Source of the DNA: Nesterenkonia sphaerica
Lineage (GTDB): Bacteria > Actinomycetota > Actinomycetes > Actinomycetales > Micrococcaceae
DNA length: 64,000 bases
Direction: 5' to 3'
Assembly: GCF_005771565.1 (NCBI RefSeq)
Contig: NZ_VAWA01000008.1
Coordinates: 1-64,000, forward strand
The notes beneath the pieces are model-generated. The model made no database searches. It worked only from the letters and a program-made list of their open reading frames with translations, and was not told the origin of the DNA. Both the position numbers and the translations under genes were made by a program. Below are positions 8,626 through 18,174 of the stretch, one piece after another (positions within the stretch are counted from its first letter, which is position 1; every line of letters starts with the position of its first letter).

Positions 8626-9333
8626 ATGACTGATCAAGCACGCTCTCCCCTGCACCGTTCAAGCTTTGGCATTCTCTCGGCCACCGCGGCCGCTGCACTG
8701 GCATTCACTGCCTGCGCTCCGGAAGAGGAGCTCCCCACCGACGACGATCAGGCCCAGACCGAGAACCAGACTGAAGAGCAGACCGAAGAGCAGACCGAAG
8801 AGCAGACTGAAGCGTCGCCCTCCCCGGATGCCGAGGAGAACGACGACGCCGCGGATGACGAGACCCCGGATGACGACGCCGCCGACGGGGTGGAAGAGAC
8901 CGACGATGACGATGCGGACGCCGGTACCGAAGGCGATGAGCATGTCGTGTACCAGGCTATTCAGGCGGCGCTCGAGGAATATCCTGACGGAGTCATCACG
9001 AAGTTCGAGGACGAAAGCGACGACGACGGTTACGTGGAGCTCTCCGTCTACGACGGCACCACTGAGTGGGAGCTTGAGGTCGACGCTGAATCGTTCGAGA
9101 TCACCAAGACCGAGGACGACGGCATCGACGGCGATGATGAGCAGAAGGCCCAGGCCGTCGAAATTGACATTGCTGAAGCCCTGCAGACCGCCGAACAAGA
9201 ATCGGGCGGGCAGCCCCATGAAGGGGAGCTCGACACGGAGGACGGCGTGGTCGTCTGGGAGCTCGAAATGGACAATGACGTGGAGGTCTACGTCGATGTG
9301 GCGACCGGTGACGTAGTCAAGGTGGACAACTAA
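8626..9333 (+). CDS. Acidic lipoprotein with PepSY-like repeats
   Basis: About 235 aa. The N-terminus is a lipoprotein signal (SATAAAALAFTAC, lipobox FTAC). A long acidic linker follows, including three 12-base repeats (8773-8808) that encode EEQT-EEQT-EEQT, then two PepSY-like units (VYQAIQAALEEYPDGVITKFE and VEIDIAEALQTAEQESGG), each ending in a strand pattern such as WELEVDAESFEI or VEVYVDVATGDVVKV. PepSY domains are linked to peptidase inhibition or ligand binding at the cell surface; the function here is unknown. An alternative start is ATG 8617. It stands alone between the EssC-like gene and atoE. Confidence 0.75.
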   Translation: MTDQARSPLHRSSFGILSATAAAALAFTACAPEEELPTDDDQAQTENQTEEQTEEQTEEQTEASPSPDAEENDDAADDETPDDDAADGVEETDDDDADAGTEGDEHVVYQAIQAALEEYPDGVITKFEDESDDDGYVELSVYDGTTEWELEVDAESFEITKTEDDGIDGDDEQKAQAVEIDIAEALQTAEQESGGQPHEGELDTEDGVVVWELEMDNDVEVYVDVATGDVVKVDN

Positions 9334-9348
9334 CCTGTTCTTGTCGAC

Positions 9349-9368
9349 GTCGACCCCGGTTGGTCGAC
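9349..9368. repeat. Inverted repeat after the PepSY lipoprotein gene
   Basis: GTCGACC (9349-9355) and GGTCGAC (9362-9368) form a 7-bp stem with a 6-base loop just after the lipoprotein stop and about 100 bases before atoE. No T run follows. It could be a weak terminator or an operator for the fatty-acid transporter gene. Confidence 0.35.
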
Positions 9369-9467
9369 ACGTCAGCCGCTCGGGGTAAGCTGTGCCACAG
9401 CGAGGGGGCTGAATTGCTGCAGGTGGCTTCCCTCTGACCAGAAGTGACTAGCTGGCAGGAGGCTGAC

Positions 9468-10871
9468 GTGTCCGATCAGGCGCCCGGGGACCGGACTGAC
9501 AAGACTCAGACAAGCACCAAGCAGGGCGGAGGTGCCGTCCTCGGGGCCGTCATGCGTCCCCTGAACACCCTGGTGGAGAGGTTCATCCCCTCGGCGCTGG
9601 TCTTCGCGATCATCCTGACCTTCGTGGTCGCCTTGTTGGCGCTGATCCTCACAGACGCCGGACCCGTGACGGTGGTCGAAGAGTGGGGAATGGGGCTGGC
9701 CGGCCTGCTGGAGTTCATCACGCAGATGGCCCTGATCCTGCTGCTCGGCTATATCCTGGCCAACACCCGGCCCGTGCACAAGCTGCTGGTCCGCCTGGCG
9801 CGAGTGCCGAAGACGGCCATCCAGGCGTACCTGTTCGTCTTCGTCGTTGCTGCCCTGGCCTCACTGATCACGTGGGGCCTAGGCCTGGTGGCCGGGGCGC
9901 TGCTGGCCCGTGAAGTCGCTTACGAGTTCCGGCGCCGGAACCAGTTGGTGCACTTCCCCATGCTGGTGGCCTCGGCCTTTTCCGGGTTCGTGGTCTGGCA
10001 CATGGGGTACTCCGCCTCCGGCCCGCTGCTTGCCGCGACGCCTGATTCCTTCGTGGCTGATCAGCTGGGCGAGCCGCTGGCCATCACGGAGTCAATATTC
10101 TCCACCTGGAACCTGCTGGCTGCTGCGGCCACCATCGGCGCGGTCTGCTTAGCGCTCTACCTGATCGCTCCGCGAAACCAGCGGGCCATCGTCCCGCTGA
10201 CCGTCGATGCCCGCGAGAAGGAAGTGGAGATTGAGCAGGACGTGGTGACCCCTGCCGACCGAGTGGATGCCTCGCGGATCCCGACCCTGGCCATTGGGCT
10301 GCTCCTGGTGGGGTACCTGGTGATTCATTTCGCAGGCGGGGGCACCCTGACCCTGGACATTGTCAACTGGAGCTTCCTGACCCTGATCATGCTCCTAGTG
10401 CGCAACCCCTTTGAGCTGATCGCCCTGACCAAGAAAGCCGCTTCCAATGTCGGCGAGATTCTGCTTCAGTTCCCGCTCTACGCCGGAATTCTGGGCATCA
10501 TGGCAGGCACGGGGCTGATCACCGTCATCTCCGAAGGCTTCGTGGCAATCTCCAATCAGCACACCTTCGCTCTCTTCGCGTTCTTCTCCGCTGGCCTGGT
10601 GAACTTGTTCGTCCCCTCCGGAGGCGGCCAAATCGCAGTGCAGGCGCCCATTCTGCTTGAAGCCGCCGAAGCGCTGGGCACCGACCCGGCGGTCGCGATC
10701 ATGGCCGTGGCCTACGGAGACCAGTGGACGAACATGATCCAGCCGTTCTGGGCGCTGCCGCTGCTGGCTATCGCTGGGCTGAAAATGCGTGACATCCTCG
10801 GCTACACCACGATCACACTCATCGCCTCCGGGCTGGTCTTCAGCGCCACACTGCTGCTGGTGTCACTGTAG
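9468..10871 (+). CDS. atoE: Short-chain fatty acid transporter, AtoE family
   Basis: A 467-aa integral membrane protein with about ten hydrophobic segments, for example SALVFAIILTFVVALLALIL near the N-terminus and a conserved VNLFVPSGGGQ motif near residue 385. It belongs to the AtoE/TIGR00366 short-chain fatty acid transporter family that imports acetoacetate or butyrate. I chose GTG 9468 because GCAGGAGG stands just upstream; an earlier GTG at 9444 lacks a ribosome site. The bdhA and scoAB genes downstream fit a role in ketone-body uptake. Confidence 0.85.
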   Translation: MSDQAPGDRTDKTQTSTKQGGGAVLGAVMRPLNTLVERFIPSALVFAIILTFVVALLALILTDAGPVTVVEEWGMGLAGLLEFITQMALILLLGYILANTRPVHKLLVRLARVPKTAIQAYLFVFVVAALASLITWGLGLVAGALLAREVAYEFRRRNQLVHFPMLVASAFSGFVVWHMGYSASGPLLAATPDSFVADQLGEPLAITESIFSTWNLLAAAATIGAVCLALYLIAPRNQRAIVPLTVDAREKEVEIEQDVVTPADRVDASRIPTLAIGLLLVGYLVIHFAGGGTLTLDIVNWSFLTLIMLLVRNPFELIALTKKAASNVGEILLQFPLYAGILGIMAGTGLITVISEGFVAISNQHTFALFAFFSAGLVNLFVPSGGGQIAVQAPILLEAAEALGTDPAVAIMAVAYGDQWTNMIQPFWALPLLAIAGLKMRDILGYTTITLIASGLVFSATLLLVSL

Positions 10872-10877
10872 GCGCCG

Positions 10878-12071
10878 GTGTCGGCCCCCACACCGCGCCC
10901 CAGCCGGCAGCAGTCCGCCCAGTGGGAGGAATTGCTGGGGCAGCTGAGCAGCGACCAGGCGATGGTGGATCAGACGCTGGCAGACCTGCGCAGCAATGTT
11001 CCTGGTTACGAGAACGTGCCCACTGCGTCGCTGGAGGCCTCGGTTCAGCGGAATATTGCGCTGACCATCAGGACCATCCGCGACGGGCGCGAACCTACCC
11101 CCGAGGAGGTGCCCGAAGCCGACGCACTTGCCGTGGAGCGATACGCCCAAGGGGTTCCTATCGGCAGCGTGCTGGCCGGTTTCCGTGTCTCACTCTCACT
11201 GATCTTCCGCAATATTCTCTCCCGCGCCCCAGCCTCAGGCATCCCTGCTGAGCAGATCCTCACCTCCTCCACGCTGCTCTGGGCCCTCGGCGACGCCTTC
11301 TCCACCAGAGCAGTGGCCGTCTACCAAGACAGGGAAGTCTCCCGCGCGGTCACCGACTCAGCGCTGCGCGCCGAATGGATCCGCAATGTGGTGACCACAG
11401 CGATGCCGCCGGCTGAACGACTCCGCGGCGCCACGCTCTACGGCGTCCCGACCAGCGAGTCAGTCCGGGCCATCGTGCTCAGTGCGCGTCCGGGCTCCGA
11501 GGTTCATCGCCTGCACCAGCTGGAGGCCTGGTCACACGAGGCCGGCGCCCGCGTCCTGGCTGCGGTTCAGGGCAGCTCAGTGGTGGGCATTATGCTGAGC
11601 CCGCCCCGCTCGCAGGCCGGGTCAGACGGTCTGACCATTGGGCTGGGGGACGCCGCTGCCCTGGAGGAGCTGCCGCGGTCGTTCCAGACGGCATCGATGG
11701 CGTTGGAAGCCGCAGAGACACTCGGGCGCACCGGCGTCGTCGACCTCACTCAGCTGTCCTGGCGGCTGGGGGTTCATGCCTGCCCGGAAACCACCGAGAT
11801 GCTCTACGGGCTGCACATCGCCCCGCTGGAGGACTCCGGGGAATTTGGGCAGCACATTCTGGAAGCGGTAGATGCCTACCTCACCCACCGGATGAGCATT
11901 CCTTTGGCCGCCCGCAGCATCCCCATCCATGTCAACACGCTGCGCTACCGGCTGCAGCGCTTCAGTGAGCTCACCGGAGCCGACCTGGGCGACCTCAACA
12001 CACTGATTGAACTGTCTTGGGTGTTGGCCGCCGGCAAGCACCGGAAGACCAACCACAAGCCATCTTCGTAG
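10878..12071 (+). CDS. PucR-family transcriptional regulator
   Basis: A 397-aa regulator. The C-terminal helix-turn-helix of the PucR/CdaR family is clear (about residues 335-385: IPLAARSIPIHVNTLRYRLQRFSEL). The middle matches the GGDEF-like ligand-sensing region of PucR proteins, and the N-terminal part (RTIRDGREPT...ALAVERYAQGVPIGSVLAGFRV) is the RsbT-like sensor domain frequent in actinobacteria. It begins 6 bases after atoE with a GTG and no clear ribosome site, so it is probably translated from the atoE mRNA. It most likely controls the atoE/bdhA/scoAB cluster. Confidence 0.82.
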   Translation: MSAPTPRPSRQQSAQWEELLGQLSSDQAMVDQTLADLRSNVPGYENVPTASLEASVQRNIALTIRTIRDGREPTPEEVPEADALAVERYAQGVPIGSVLAGFRVSLSLIFRNILSRAPASGIPAEQILTSSTLLWALGDAFSTRAVAVYQDREVSRAVTDSALRAEWIRNVVTTAMPPAERLRGATLYGVPTSESVRAIVLSARPGSEVHRLHQLEAWSHEAGARVLAAVQGSSVVGIMLSPPRSQAGSDGLTIGLGDAAALEELPRSFQTASMALEAAETLGRTGVVDLTQLSWRLGVHACPETTEMLYGLHIAPLEDSGEFGQHILEAVDAYLTHRMSIPLAARSIPIHVNTLRYRLQRFSELTGADLGDLNTLIELSWVLAAGKHRKTNHKPSS

Positions 12072-12198
12072 CCAGCTACAAGATTTTTGCTGAGATGTTG
12101 AACAAACAGATGTAGCCCATGTCACACTCCGGCGAGGATGCTGGACTCCTGTGCTCATCCGTCTGGCAAGCACCATCGAATCCTTCCAGGAGATACCC

Positions 12199-13614
12199 AT
12201 GATCTTTGGCATCGCCGGCATCATCATCAGCCTCGTGCTGCTGATCACGCTCGCTTATCGCGGCGTACCGGTCATCCTCGCAGCCCCCGTCGCCTCCGCA
12301 GTGTGCCTGATCTTCTCCGGCGCACCGCTGTTGGCCTCATACACCGAAATCTTCATGCCAGCCATGGCCGGCTTCGTCGGGAGCTTCTTCCCCGTCTTCC
12401 TCGTCGGCGCGGTCTTCGGTGTGCTCATGACCGTCAGCGGCTACGCCGAAAGCATCGCGCGCACCGTCACCGGATGGGTCGGCAGCCGCAGCGCCATCGC
12501 CGCCACCGTCATCACCTCAGCACTGATGACCTATGGAGGCATCAGCCTCTTCGTGGTTGCCTTCGTGATGTACCCGCTGGCACGCGAGCTGTTCCGCGTG
12601 GCCGACATCCCGCGCCGGCTGATCCCGGGCACCATCGCCCTGGGCATCTTCACCTTCACCATGACCGCCCTGCCGGGGACTCCGCAGGTGCAGAACATCA
12701 TCCCCGGCCAGTTCTTCGAAACCGGCGCCTACGCCGCACCCGGCATCGGACTGCTCGGCGGCGCACTGATCCTGGGCCTCGGCCTGCTGTGGCTGGAGTA
12801 CCGCCGCTCTGCGCTGATCCGCAAGGGTGAGCACTTCGAGAGCATCGAGAGCGCCCCGGTCATCGGAGGCTCCGCCGATGACGGCTCCTCCCACCAGCTT
12901 GCCACCCTCGTGCCCGCCAACAAGGTCGTCCCCTTCCTGCCGCTGCTGACCGTCTTCGCCGTCAACTTCAGCTGCACCCTGCTGATCTTCCCCCGGCTGG
13001 ACTGGAGCTACCTCGCTGAGGAGCAGTTCGGCGAGATCACCATGGAAGCCCGCAGCGGTCTCTGGGCCGTGCTGCTGGCGATCCTGGCAGGCATCGCCGT
13101 GCTTGTCCTGCTCAACATGAAGGACATCCGCTCACTGCGAGTCGGCTTCACCGACGGTGTGAAGCGCTCCATGCTTCCGATCTTCTCCACCGCCTCCGAG
13201 GTCGGCTACGGGGCAGTCGTGGCCTCCGTGGCGGCCTTCGCAGTGGTGCGTGACTCGGTGTTCAACATGGGCGCAGGCGCACTCTGGACCTCCATTATGA
13301 CCACCTCCATCACCGCCGGTCTGACCGGCTCCTCCTCCGGTGGTATGACCATCGCCCTGAACGCCCTCGGTGAGGATCTGCGCCAGATGGCCACTGCCGA
13401 CGGCACCAGCCTGGAGGCGATGCACCGACTCACCGCCATGGCCGCCGGCGGTCTGGACACGCTGCCGCACTCCGGCGCGGTGGTGACCCTGCTGATCGTC
13501 TGCGGGCTGACACATCGCCAGGCCTATAAGGACCTCGGTATGGTGACACTGGCAATACCGGTGGTCGTCGTGCTCGGCCTGGCCGGCCTCGTCTCCGCAG
13601 TGGGCGCCTTCTGA
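12199..13614 (+). CDS. GntP-family permease, likely for 3-hydroxybutyrate or a related organic acid
   Basis: A 471-aa integral membrane protein of the GntP/CitMHS superfamily with about twelve hydrophobic segments (FGIAGIIISLVLLITLAYRG at the N-terminus) and the motif TALPGTPQVQNIIPGQFF typical of this permease group. The start at 12199 is preceded by CCAGGAGA. It lies directly before bdhA, so 3-hydroxybutyrate is the likely substrate by context; gluconate or citrate cannot be excluded. Confidence 0.8.
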   Translation: MIFGIAGIIISLVLLITLAYRGVPVILAAPVASAVCLIFSGAPLLASYTEIFMPAMAGFVGSFFPVFLVGAVFGVLMTVSGYAESIARTVTGWVGSRSAIAATVITSALMTYGGISLFVVAFVMYPLARELFRVADIPRRLIPGTIALGIFTFTMTALPGTPQVQNIIPGQFFETGAYAAPGIGLLGGALILGLGLLWLEYRRSALIRKGEHFESIESAPVIGGSADDGSSHQLATLVPANKVVPFLPLLTVFAVNFSCTLLIFPRLDWSYLAEEQFGEITMEARSGLWAVLLAILAGIAVLVLLNMKDIRSLRVGFTDGVKRSMLPIFSTASEVGYGAVVASVAAFAVVRDSVFNMGAGALWTSIMTTSITAGLTGSSSGGMTIALNALGEDLRQMATADGTSLEAMHRLTAMAAGGLDTLPHSGAVVTLLIVCGLTHRQAYKDLGMVTLAIPVVVVLGLAGLVSAVGAF

Positions 13615-13664
13615 GCCGCCGCCGCGCAGCACCGCACCTGACAGCAACCTCCCAGGAGAACTCC

Positions 13665-14444
13665 ATGGATGAACAATCACCCCGCAGCGCAGCGGCGGCC
13701 CCCACCCTGAACGGGCGCCGCGCGCTGATCACCGGCGGGGCCTCCGGCATCGGCGCCGCTTGCGCCCGGGCCTTTGCCTCCGCCGGGGCCGAAGTGACAG
13801 TCTGCGACCTCAACGCCGATGCCGCCCACCAGGTGGCTCAGGAGATCGGCGGCAAAGCGTGGGTGGCCGACCTCGCCGACACCGCTGCGCTGGAAGAGCT
13901 GTCACTGGACACCGACATCCTGGTCAACAATGCCGGGATCCAGCACGTCTCCCCCATCCACGAGTTCGACCCGAAGAAATGGCGGTTCATCCACCAGCTG
14001 ATGGTGGAGTCGCCGTTCCTGCTGATCCGCGCTTGCCTGCCCGGGATGTACGCCCGCGGGTTCGGCCGCGTCATCAACCTCTCCTCCGTGCACGGACTGC
14101 GTGCCAGCGCCTACAAGTCAGCCTACGTCTCCGCCAAGCACGCATTGGAGGGGTTGTCGAAGGTCACCGCGCTGGAAGGTGCCAAGCACGGGGTGACCTC
14201 GAACTGCATCAACCCCGCCTATGTGCGCACCCCGCTGGTGGAGAAACAGATCGCAGACCAGGCGCGCATCCACAGCATCAGCGAGGACGACGTCGTCGAA
14301 AAGATTATGCTGACAGAGTCAGCAGTGAAGCGTCTGGTGGAGCCGGAGGAGGTCGCCAGCCTCGCCCTGTGGATGGCATCGGACTCCTCCGGGATGGTCA
14401 CCGGCACCTCGTACACCATTGATGGTGGGTGGAGCGCGGCATGA
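13665..14444 (+). CDS. bdhA: 3-hydroxybutyrate dehydrogenase (SDR family)
   Basis: A 259-aa short-chain dehydrogenase. The NAD site is ITGGASGIG (about 22-30), followed by NNAGIQHVSPIHEF, catalytic Ser in INLSSVHGL and the YxxxK pair in SAYVSAKHALEGL. INPAYVRTPLVEKQI is diagnostic of D-3-hydroxybutyrate dehydrogenases rather than generic SDRs. It oxidises 3-hydroxybutyrate to acetoacetate in the cytosol, the substrate for the CoA-transferase encoded next. GGAGAA lies upstream of the ATG. Confidence 0.9.
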   Translation: MDEQSPRSAAAAPTLNGRRALITGGASGIGAACARAFASAGAEVTVCDLNADAAHQVAQEIGGKAWVADLADTAALEELSLDTDILVNNAGIQHVSPIHEFDPKKWRFIHQLMVESPFLLIRACLPGMYARGFGRVINLSSVHGLRASAYKSAYVSAKHALEGLSKVTALEGAKHGVTSNCINPAYVRTPLVEKQIADQARIHSISEDDVVEKIMLTESAVKRLVEPEEVASLALWMASDSSGMVTGTSYTIDGGWSAA

Positions 14445-14493
14445 GCGTAGGCAGCGAATCTGTGAAAATGGCCCGACAGCTGGGAGGAATGTG

Positions 14494-15282
14494 ATGAGTG
14501 TTGACAAGTCAGTGGCGAGCGCGGCGGAGGCCGTGGCGGACATCCCCGACGGCGCCTCGCTGGCCGTAGGCGGGTTCGGGCTCTCCGGCAATCCCATCCA
14601 GCTCATCGAAGCACTTCTGGACCAGGGCGCCGGCGACCTCACCATCGCCTCCAACAACGCTGGGGTCGACGGCTGGGGCCTGGGCAGGTTGTTGGAGCGC
14701 GGGCGCATCCGGAAGATGATCTCCTCCTATGTCGGCGAGAACAAGGAGTTCGCCCGGCAGTATCTGGAGGGTGAGCTGGAGCTGGAGCTGGTTCCGCAGG
14801 GCACTCTGGCGGAGAAGCTGCGCGCCGGTGGCGCAGGAATCCCCGCCTTCTACACCCGTGCCGGGGTCGGCACACCTGTGGCCGACGGCGGCATCCCCAC
14901 CAAATACGACTCCCAGGGCAATGTGCTGGAGGAGTCCGGTCCCAAAGAGGTCCGGCCCTTCCGCAGCCCGGATGGTCAGGTGGTCGGTTATGTCCTGGAG
15001 GAATCGATTGTTGCCGACTTCTCCCTGGTCCACGCCGCCCGCGGAGACCGGCACGGCAACCTGGTATTCAACAAGGCCGCCCGGCAGTTCTCTCCCCCAG
15101 CGGCGATGGCTGGCCGGGTCTGCATCGCCCAGGTGGAGGAGTTGGTCGAACCCGGGGAGATTGACCCCGACGCGGTGCACCTGCCCGGGATCTACGTGCA
15201 CCGGATTCTTGAAGTAGGTACCGATATCGACAAGCCGATTGAGAAGCGCACTGTGCGCACCCCCGCTGAGGAGGCACGCTGA
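14494..15282 (+). CDS. scoA: 3-oxoacid CoA-transferase subunit A
   Basis: A 262-aa alpha subunit of succinyl-CoA:3-ketoacid CoA-transferase. Family motifs are [32 protein letters not shown] and [10 protein letters not shown] near residue 120. With subunit B it moves CoA onto acetoacetate so that thiolase can split it. Start at ATG 14494 after GGGAGGAATGTG. It follows bdhA by 49 bases and precedes scoB by 1 base, so the three are one operon. Confidence 0.9.
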   Translation: MSVDKSVASAAEAVADIPDGASLAVGGFGLSGNPIQLIEALLDQGAGDLTIASNNAGVDGWGLGRLLERGRIRKMISSYVGENKEFARQYLEGELELELVPQGTLAEKLRAGGAGIPAFYTRAGVGTPVADGGIPTKYDSQGNVLEESGPKEVRPFRSPDGQVVGYVLEESIVADFSLVHAARGDRHGNLVFNKAARQFSPPAAMAGRVCIAQVEELVEPGEIDPDAVHLPGIYVHRILEVGTDIDKPIEKRTVRTPAEEAR

Positions 15283-15283
15283 G

Positions 15284-15943
15284 ATGACCGGACAGACACA
15301 GCCCACCGGGTGGACCCGCGATCAGATGGCCGCGCGCGCGGCGCAGGAGCTCAGCGACGGTGACTACGTCAATCTCGGCATCGGGATGCCCACGCTGATC
15401 CCGAACCATATTGAGCCCGGCCGCGATGTCATCCTGCACTCCGAGAACGGGATTCTGGGGGTCGGTCCCTATCCCGAGGAGAAGGACCTGGACCCGGACT
15501 TGATCAATGCCGGGAAGGAGACGGTCACGGTCAATCCCGGGGCGGCGTTCTTCGACTCCTCCACCAGCTTCGGCATGATCCGTGGCGCCAAGCTCGACGT
15601 CGCCGTCCTGGGCGGTATGCAGGTGGCCGCCAATGGAGACCTGGCCAACTGGATGGTGCCGGGCAAGATGGTCAAGGGCATGGGTGGTGCCATGGACTTG
15701 GTCCACGGTGCCCGGCAGGTGATTGTGCTGATGGACCACCGGACCAAGGACGGCAGCTCCAAGCTGCTGCCGCAGTGCACCCTCCCCCTGACCGGCCGAG
15801 GCGTGGTGAACACCATCATCACCGACCTGGGTGTTATCAAGGTGGGGTCCGACCCGGCGAAGCCGCAGTTCGTCCTGGTCGAAACGGCCCCGGGAGTCAC
15901 TGAAGAGCAGATCCGGGAAGCCACAGCAGCCCCGCTGCACTGA
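15284..15943 (+). CDS. scoB: 3-oxoacid CoA-transferase subunit B
   Basis: A 219-aa beta subunit. It carries [12 protein letters not shown] and the catalytic-glutamate segment [13 protein letters not shown], where the Glu forms the enzyme-CoA thioester, plus [19 protein letters not shown]. The GTG/ATG choice is simple: ATG 15284 lies 1 base after the scoA stop with GAGGAGGC upstream. It completes the ketone-body activation pathway with scoA and bdhA. Confidence 0.9.
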   Translation: MTGQTQPTGWTRDQMAARAAQELSDGDYVNLGIGMPTLIPNHIEPGRDVILHSENGILGVGPYPEEKDLDPDLINAGKETVTVNPGAAFFDSSTSFGMIRGAKLDVAVLGGMQVAANGDLANWMVPGKMVKGMGGAMDLVHGARQVIVLMDHRTKDGSSKLLPQCTLPLTGRGVVNTIITDLGVIKVGSDPAKPQFVLVETAPGVTEEQIREATAAPLH

Positions 15944-15978
15944 GGCCAGGCCGCCGGAGGGATGAGCATCGGTAGGAT

Positions 15979-16479
15979 ATGGGGGTGACCCCTGAGCCGA
16001 CCTCATCCCCCGAGCGGGACCTCACCGGCGTTTCGCCGAAGGCGAGGGCCTGGCGTGCCTTCTTCGAAACGTCTGCGCTGATCACCGACCGGATGGAGAA
16101 GCGGCTGCACGCGGTGACGGGGCTGAAGCTCGCGGAGTACAACATCCTGCTGCTGCTGGCTGAGGCGGAGAATCACCAGCTGCGAATGGGGCAGCTTGCC
16201 TCACGAATGGTCTTCTCCCCCTCACGCCTGTCCTACCAAGTGAAGTCGCTGGCCAGCCGCGGGCTGATTGACCGGTGCGCTGATGCCAGCGACAAGCGCG
16301 GAATGACTGCCCGGCTCACCCCGGAGGGGGAAAAGGTCTTTTCCGCAGCTTCCCGGGTCCACGCCCGGCACATCAAACAGCTCTTCCACCCTGCGGTCGA
16401 CGATGAGCAGGCCCAGCAGCTGCAAGCCATCTGTGGGCAGATTTACCGCACTGCGGAGCAGGCCGAGGAGCCCTGCTAA
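15979..16479 (+). CDS. MarR-family transcriptional regulator
   Basis: About 165 aa with a winged-helix MarR domain: NILLLLAEAENHQLRMGQLAS, SPSRLSYQVKSLASRGLIDR (recognition helix and wing, about 75-95) and SDKRGMTARLTPEGEKVF. It sits just downstream of scoB on the same strand. TAGGAT (15973-15978) ends one base before the ATG at 15979; a leaderless mRNA from it would more naturally start at GTG 15985, giving a protein two residues shorter. A role in controlling the scoAB region is inferred from position. Confidence 0.8.
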   Translation: MGVTPEPTSSPERDLTGVSPKARAWRAFFETSALITDRMEKRLHAVTGLKLAEYNILLLLAEAENHQLRMGQLASRMVFSPSRLSYQVKSLASRGLIDRCADASDKRGMTARLTPEGEKVFSAASRVHARHIKQLFHPAVDDEQAQQLQAICGQIYRTAEQAEEPC

Positions 16480-17393
16480 GGCGTGGGTCCCGCGGCACCC
16501 TGGGACGGGTGAGGCGCTCGACTGAGGCGCACCGAGTCTGCCCGTTCACGCAGCAGGTCAATGTCTTCGACCGCAGCCTGCACCGCGGCCAGAGCCAGCC
16601 GCACACCAACCTGGTCAATTCCGGGCTCGACGACGATCTCGAGGATCAGTTCAGGGCCGATTCCTCCGCCCAAGACCCTGGTTCCGTCCGCGGCGGAGGT
16701 GAGAATGCCCGGGCCGGGGCGCAGCTGCAGCGCCGTCACCCCTGGGCAGGCGGCGGGCACATCAGCCAGTGCCTGGGCCAGCTCCTGGTCCTGATAACTA
16801 GGGAGCCATGACTCTCCCCGGGCCAGCGCCTCCACCGCCGGGCGGCGCACCACGAACGTCACCCCCGGCTGGTCTGGGCTGCCGCCCTGTTGTGAGCTTC
16901 CGGGGTCCAGCACCACCAGCTGCGCTCCCTCCGCTAAGGCGGCGAGCATAATCCGCTCAGCCTCGGCGGCCACGGGCCGGGCTTGCGGATGCCACGTGGT
17001 GAGTGCCTCAACGCTGGTGAACGCTGGCATCGCGGAACGTCCGTCTGCGGCGGTGAGGGTGACTAAGGAGATATCGGCTTCTTTGTCCCCATGCTCAGCA
17101 TCGCCGTGACCGGTGGCGATCACCGGGGCGAACAGCCGCTGGCCCGCCAGCGCGTTGACGAACCCGGGCTCATCGGTCTCCCCGGTGAGCAGGCGACGTC
17201 GTGCTGCTGCGAGTGCGGCGGTGATCAGCCCGTCATCACCGTCGAAGGTGTGCAGCGGGTTTGTCTCCCCGGTGAGGTCCCGGCCGGACCAGGCCACCCC
17301 GGCGGAGTCCGCTGGTTGACCGTCGGCGCTGCGCTGCTGTCGCTGGAGCAGTGCCGCGATATGTGCCGGTAGGTGCTTCTGGTCCTGGGCCAC
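16476..17393 (-). CDS. SseB family protein
   Basis: A 305-aa soluble protein. The central segment RRLLTGETDEPGFVNALAGQRLFAPVI begins an SseB N-terminal-type domain (enhanced serine sensitivity family), and the following LTAADGRSAMPAFTSVEALTTWHPQARPVA is its diagnostic part. The C-terminal third is actinobacteria-specific. The cellular role is not known; this family is often the last gene of the his operon in Micrococcaceae. Its stop overlaps the convergent MarR gene by 4 bases. Confidence 0.75.
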   Translation of the reverse strand: MAQDQKHLPAHIAALLQRQQRSADGQPADSAGVAWSGRDLTGETNPLHTFDGDDGLITAALAAARRRLLTGETDEPGFVNALAGQRLFAPVIATGHGDAEHGDKEADISLVTLTAADGRSAMPAFTSVEALTTWHPQARPVAAEAERIMLAALAEGAQLVVLDPGSSQQGGSPDQPGVTFVVRRPAVEALARGESWLPSYQDQELAQALADVPAACPGVTALQLRPGPGILTSAADGTRVLGGGIGPELILEIVVEPGIDQVGVRLALAAVQAAVEDIDLLRERADSVRLSRAPHPSQGAAGPTP

Positions 17394-17405
17394 GGGGAGG
17401 CAGCG

Positions 17406-18158
17406 TCAGCGTGAGTCGGCGGCGACCCGCAGCGCCTCGGGGAGAGTGAACTTCCCGGCGTAGAGCGCCTTGCCCATGATCGCTCCTTCCACGCCGGAGG
17501 AGACCATTCCGGCCAACGCGGCGATGTCCTCGAGGTTGGAGATGCCGCCGGAGGCGACCACCGGGCGGTTGGTCTTTGCTGCGACCTGCGCCAGCAGCTC
17601 AGTGTTGGGGCCGCGCAGGGTGCCGTCCTTGGTGACGTCGGTGACCACATAGCGGGGGCAGCCGGCGTCCTCAAGACGGGCCAGCACCTCCCAGAGGTTT
17701 CCGCCGTCCTTGGTCCACCCGCGGGCTGCGAGGGTCTCGCCGCGAACATCAAGACCCACCGCGATCGCATCTCCGTGGCGTTGGATGGCCCGGGCGGTCC
17801 ACTCGGGGTCCTCCAGTGCTGCGGTGCCGAGGTTGACCCGGGTCGCACCCATTTCCAAGGCTCGGTCCAGGGACTCATCGTCCCGGATGCCGCCGGAGAG
17901 TTCGACCTTGATGGACATCTGCTGCACCACCTGTTGGAGGATGTCCCGGTTGTGTCCGCGGCCGAATGCCGCGTCCAGGTCCACCAGGTGGATCCACTCC
18001 GCGCCCTGGTCCTGCCAAGCCTGGGCGGCCTCAAGCGGGTCGCCGTATCCGGTCTCGGAGCCGGCCTCTCCTTGGACCAGGCGGACGGCTTGGCCGTCGG
18101 CGACGTCGACTGCCGGCAGCAGCTCCAGGGCGGGGGTGGGCACAGGGGTCTCTGTCAT
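17406..18158 (-). CDS. priA: Bifunctional HisA/TrpF isomerase PriA
   Basis: A 250-aa (beta-alpha)8 barrel of the HisA family. Seen: [18 protein letters not shown] at the N-terminus (first catalytic Asp), [13 protein letters not shown] (phosphate site) and [14 protein letters not shown] with the second catalytic Asp. In actinobacteria this enzyme usually also does the TrpF reaction in tryptophan synthesis, so it is called PriA. hisH lies 16 bases upstream and sseB follows. No hisF is in this window. Confidence 0.88.
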   Translation of the reverse strand: MTETPVPTPALELLPAVDVADGQAVRLVQGEAGSETGYGDPLEAAQAWQDQGAEWIHLVDLDAAFGRGHNRDILQQVVQQMSIKVELSGGIRDDESLDRALEMGATRVNLGTAALEDPEWTARAIQRHGDAIAVGLDVRGETLAARGWTKDGGNLWEVLARLEDAGCPRYVVTDVTKDGTLRGPNTELLAQVAAKTNRPVVASGGISNLEDIAALAGMVSSGVEGAIMGKALYAGKFTLPEALRVAADSR

Positions 18159-18174
18159 GGGGTTCTCCTGAGGG

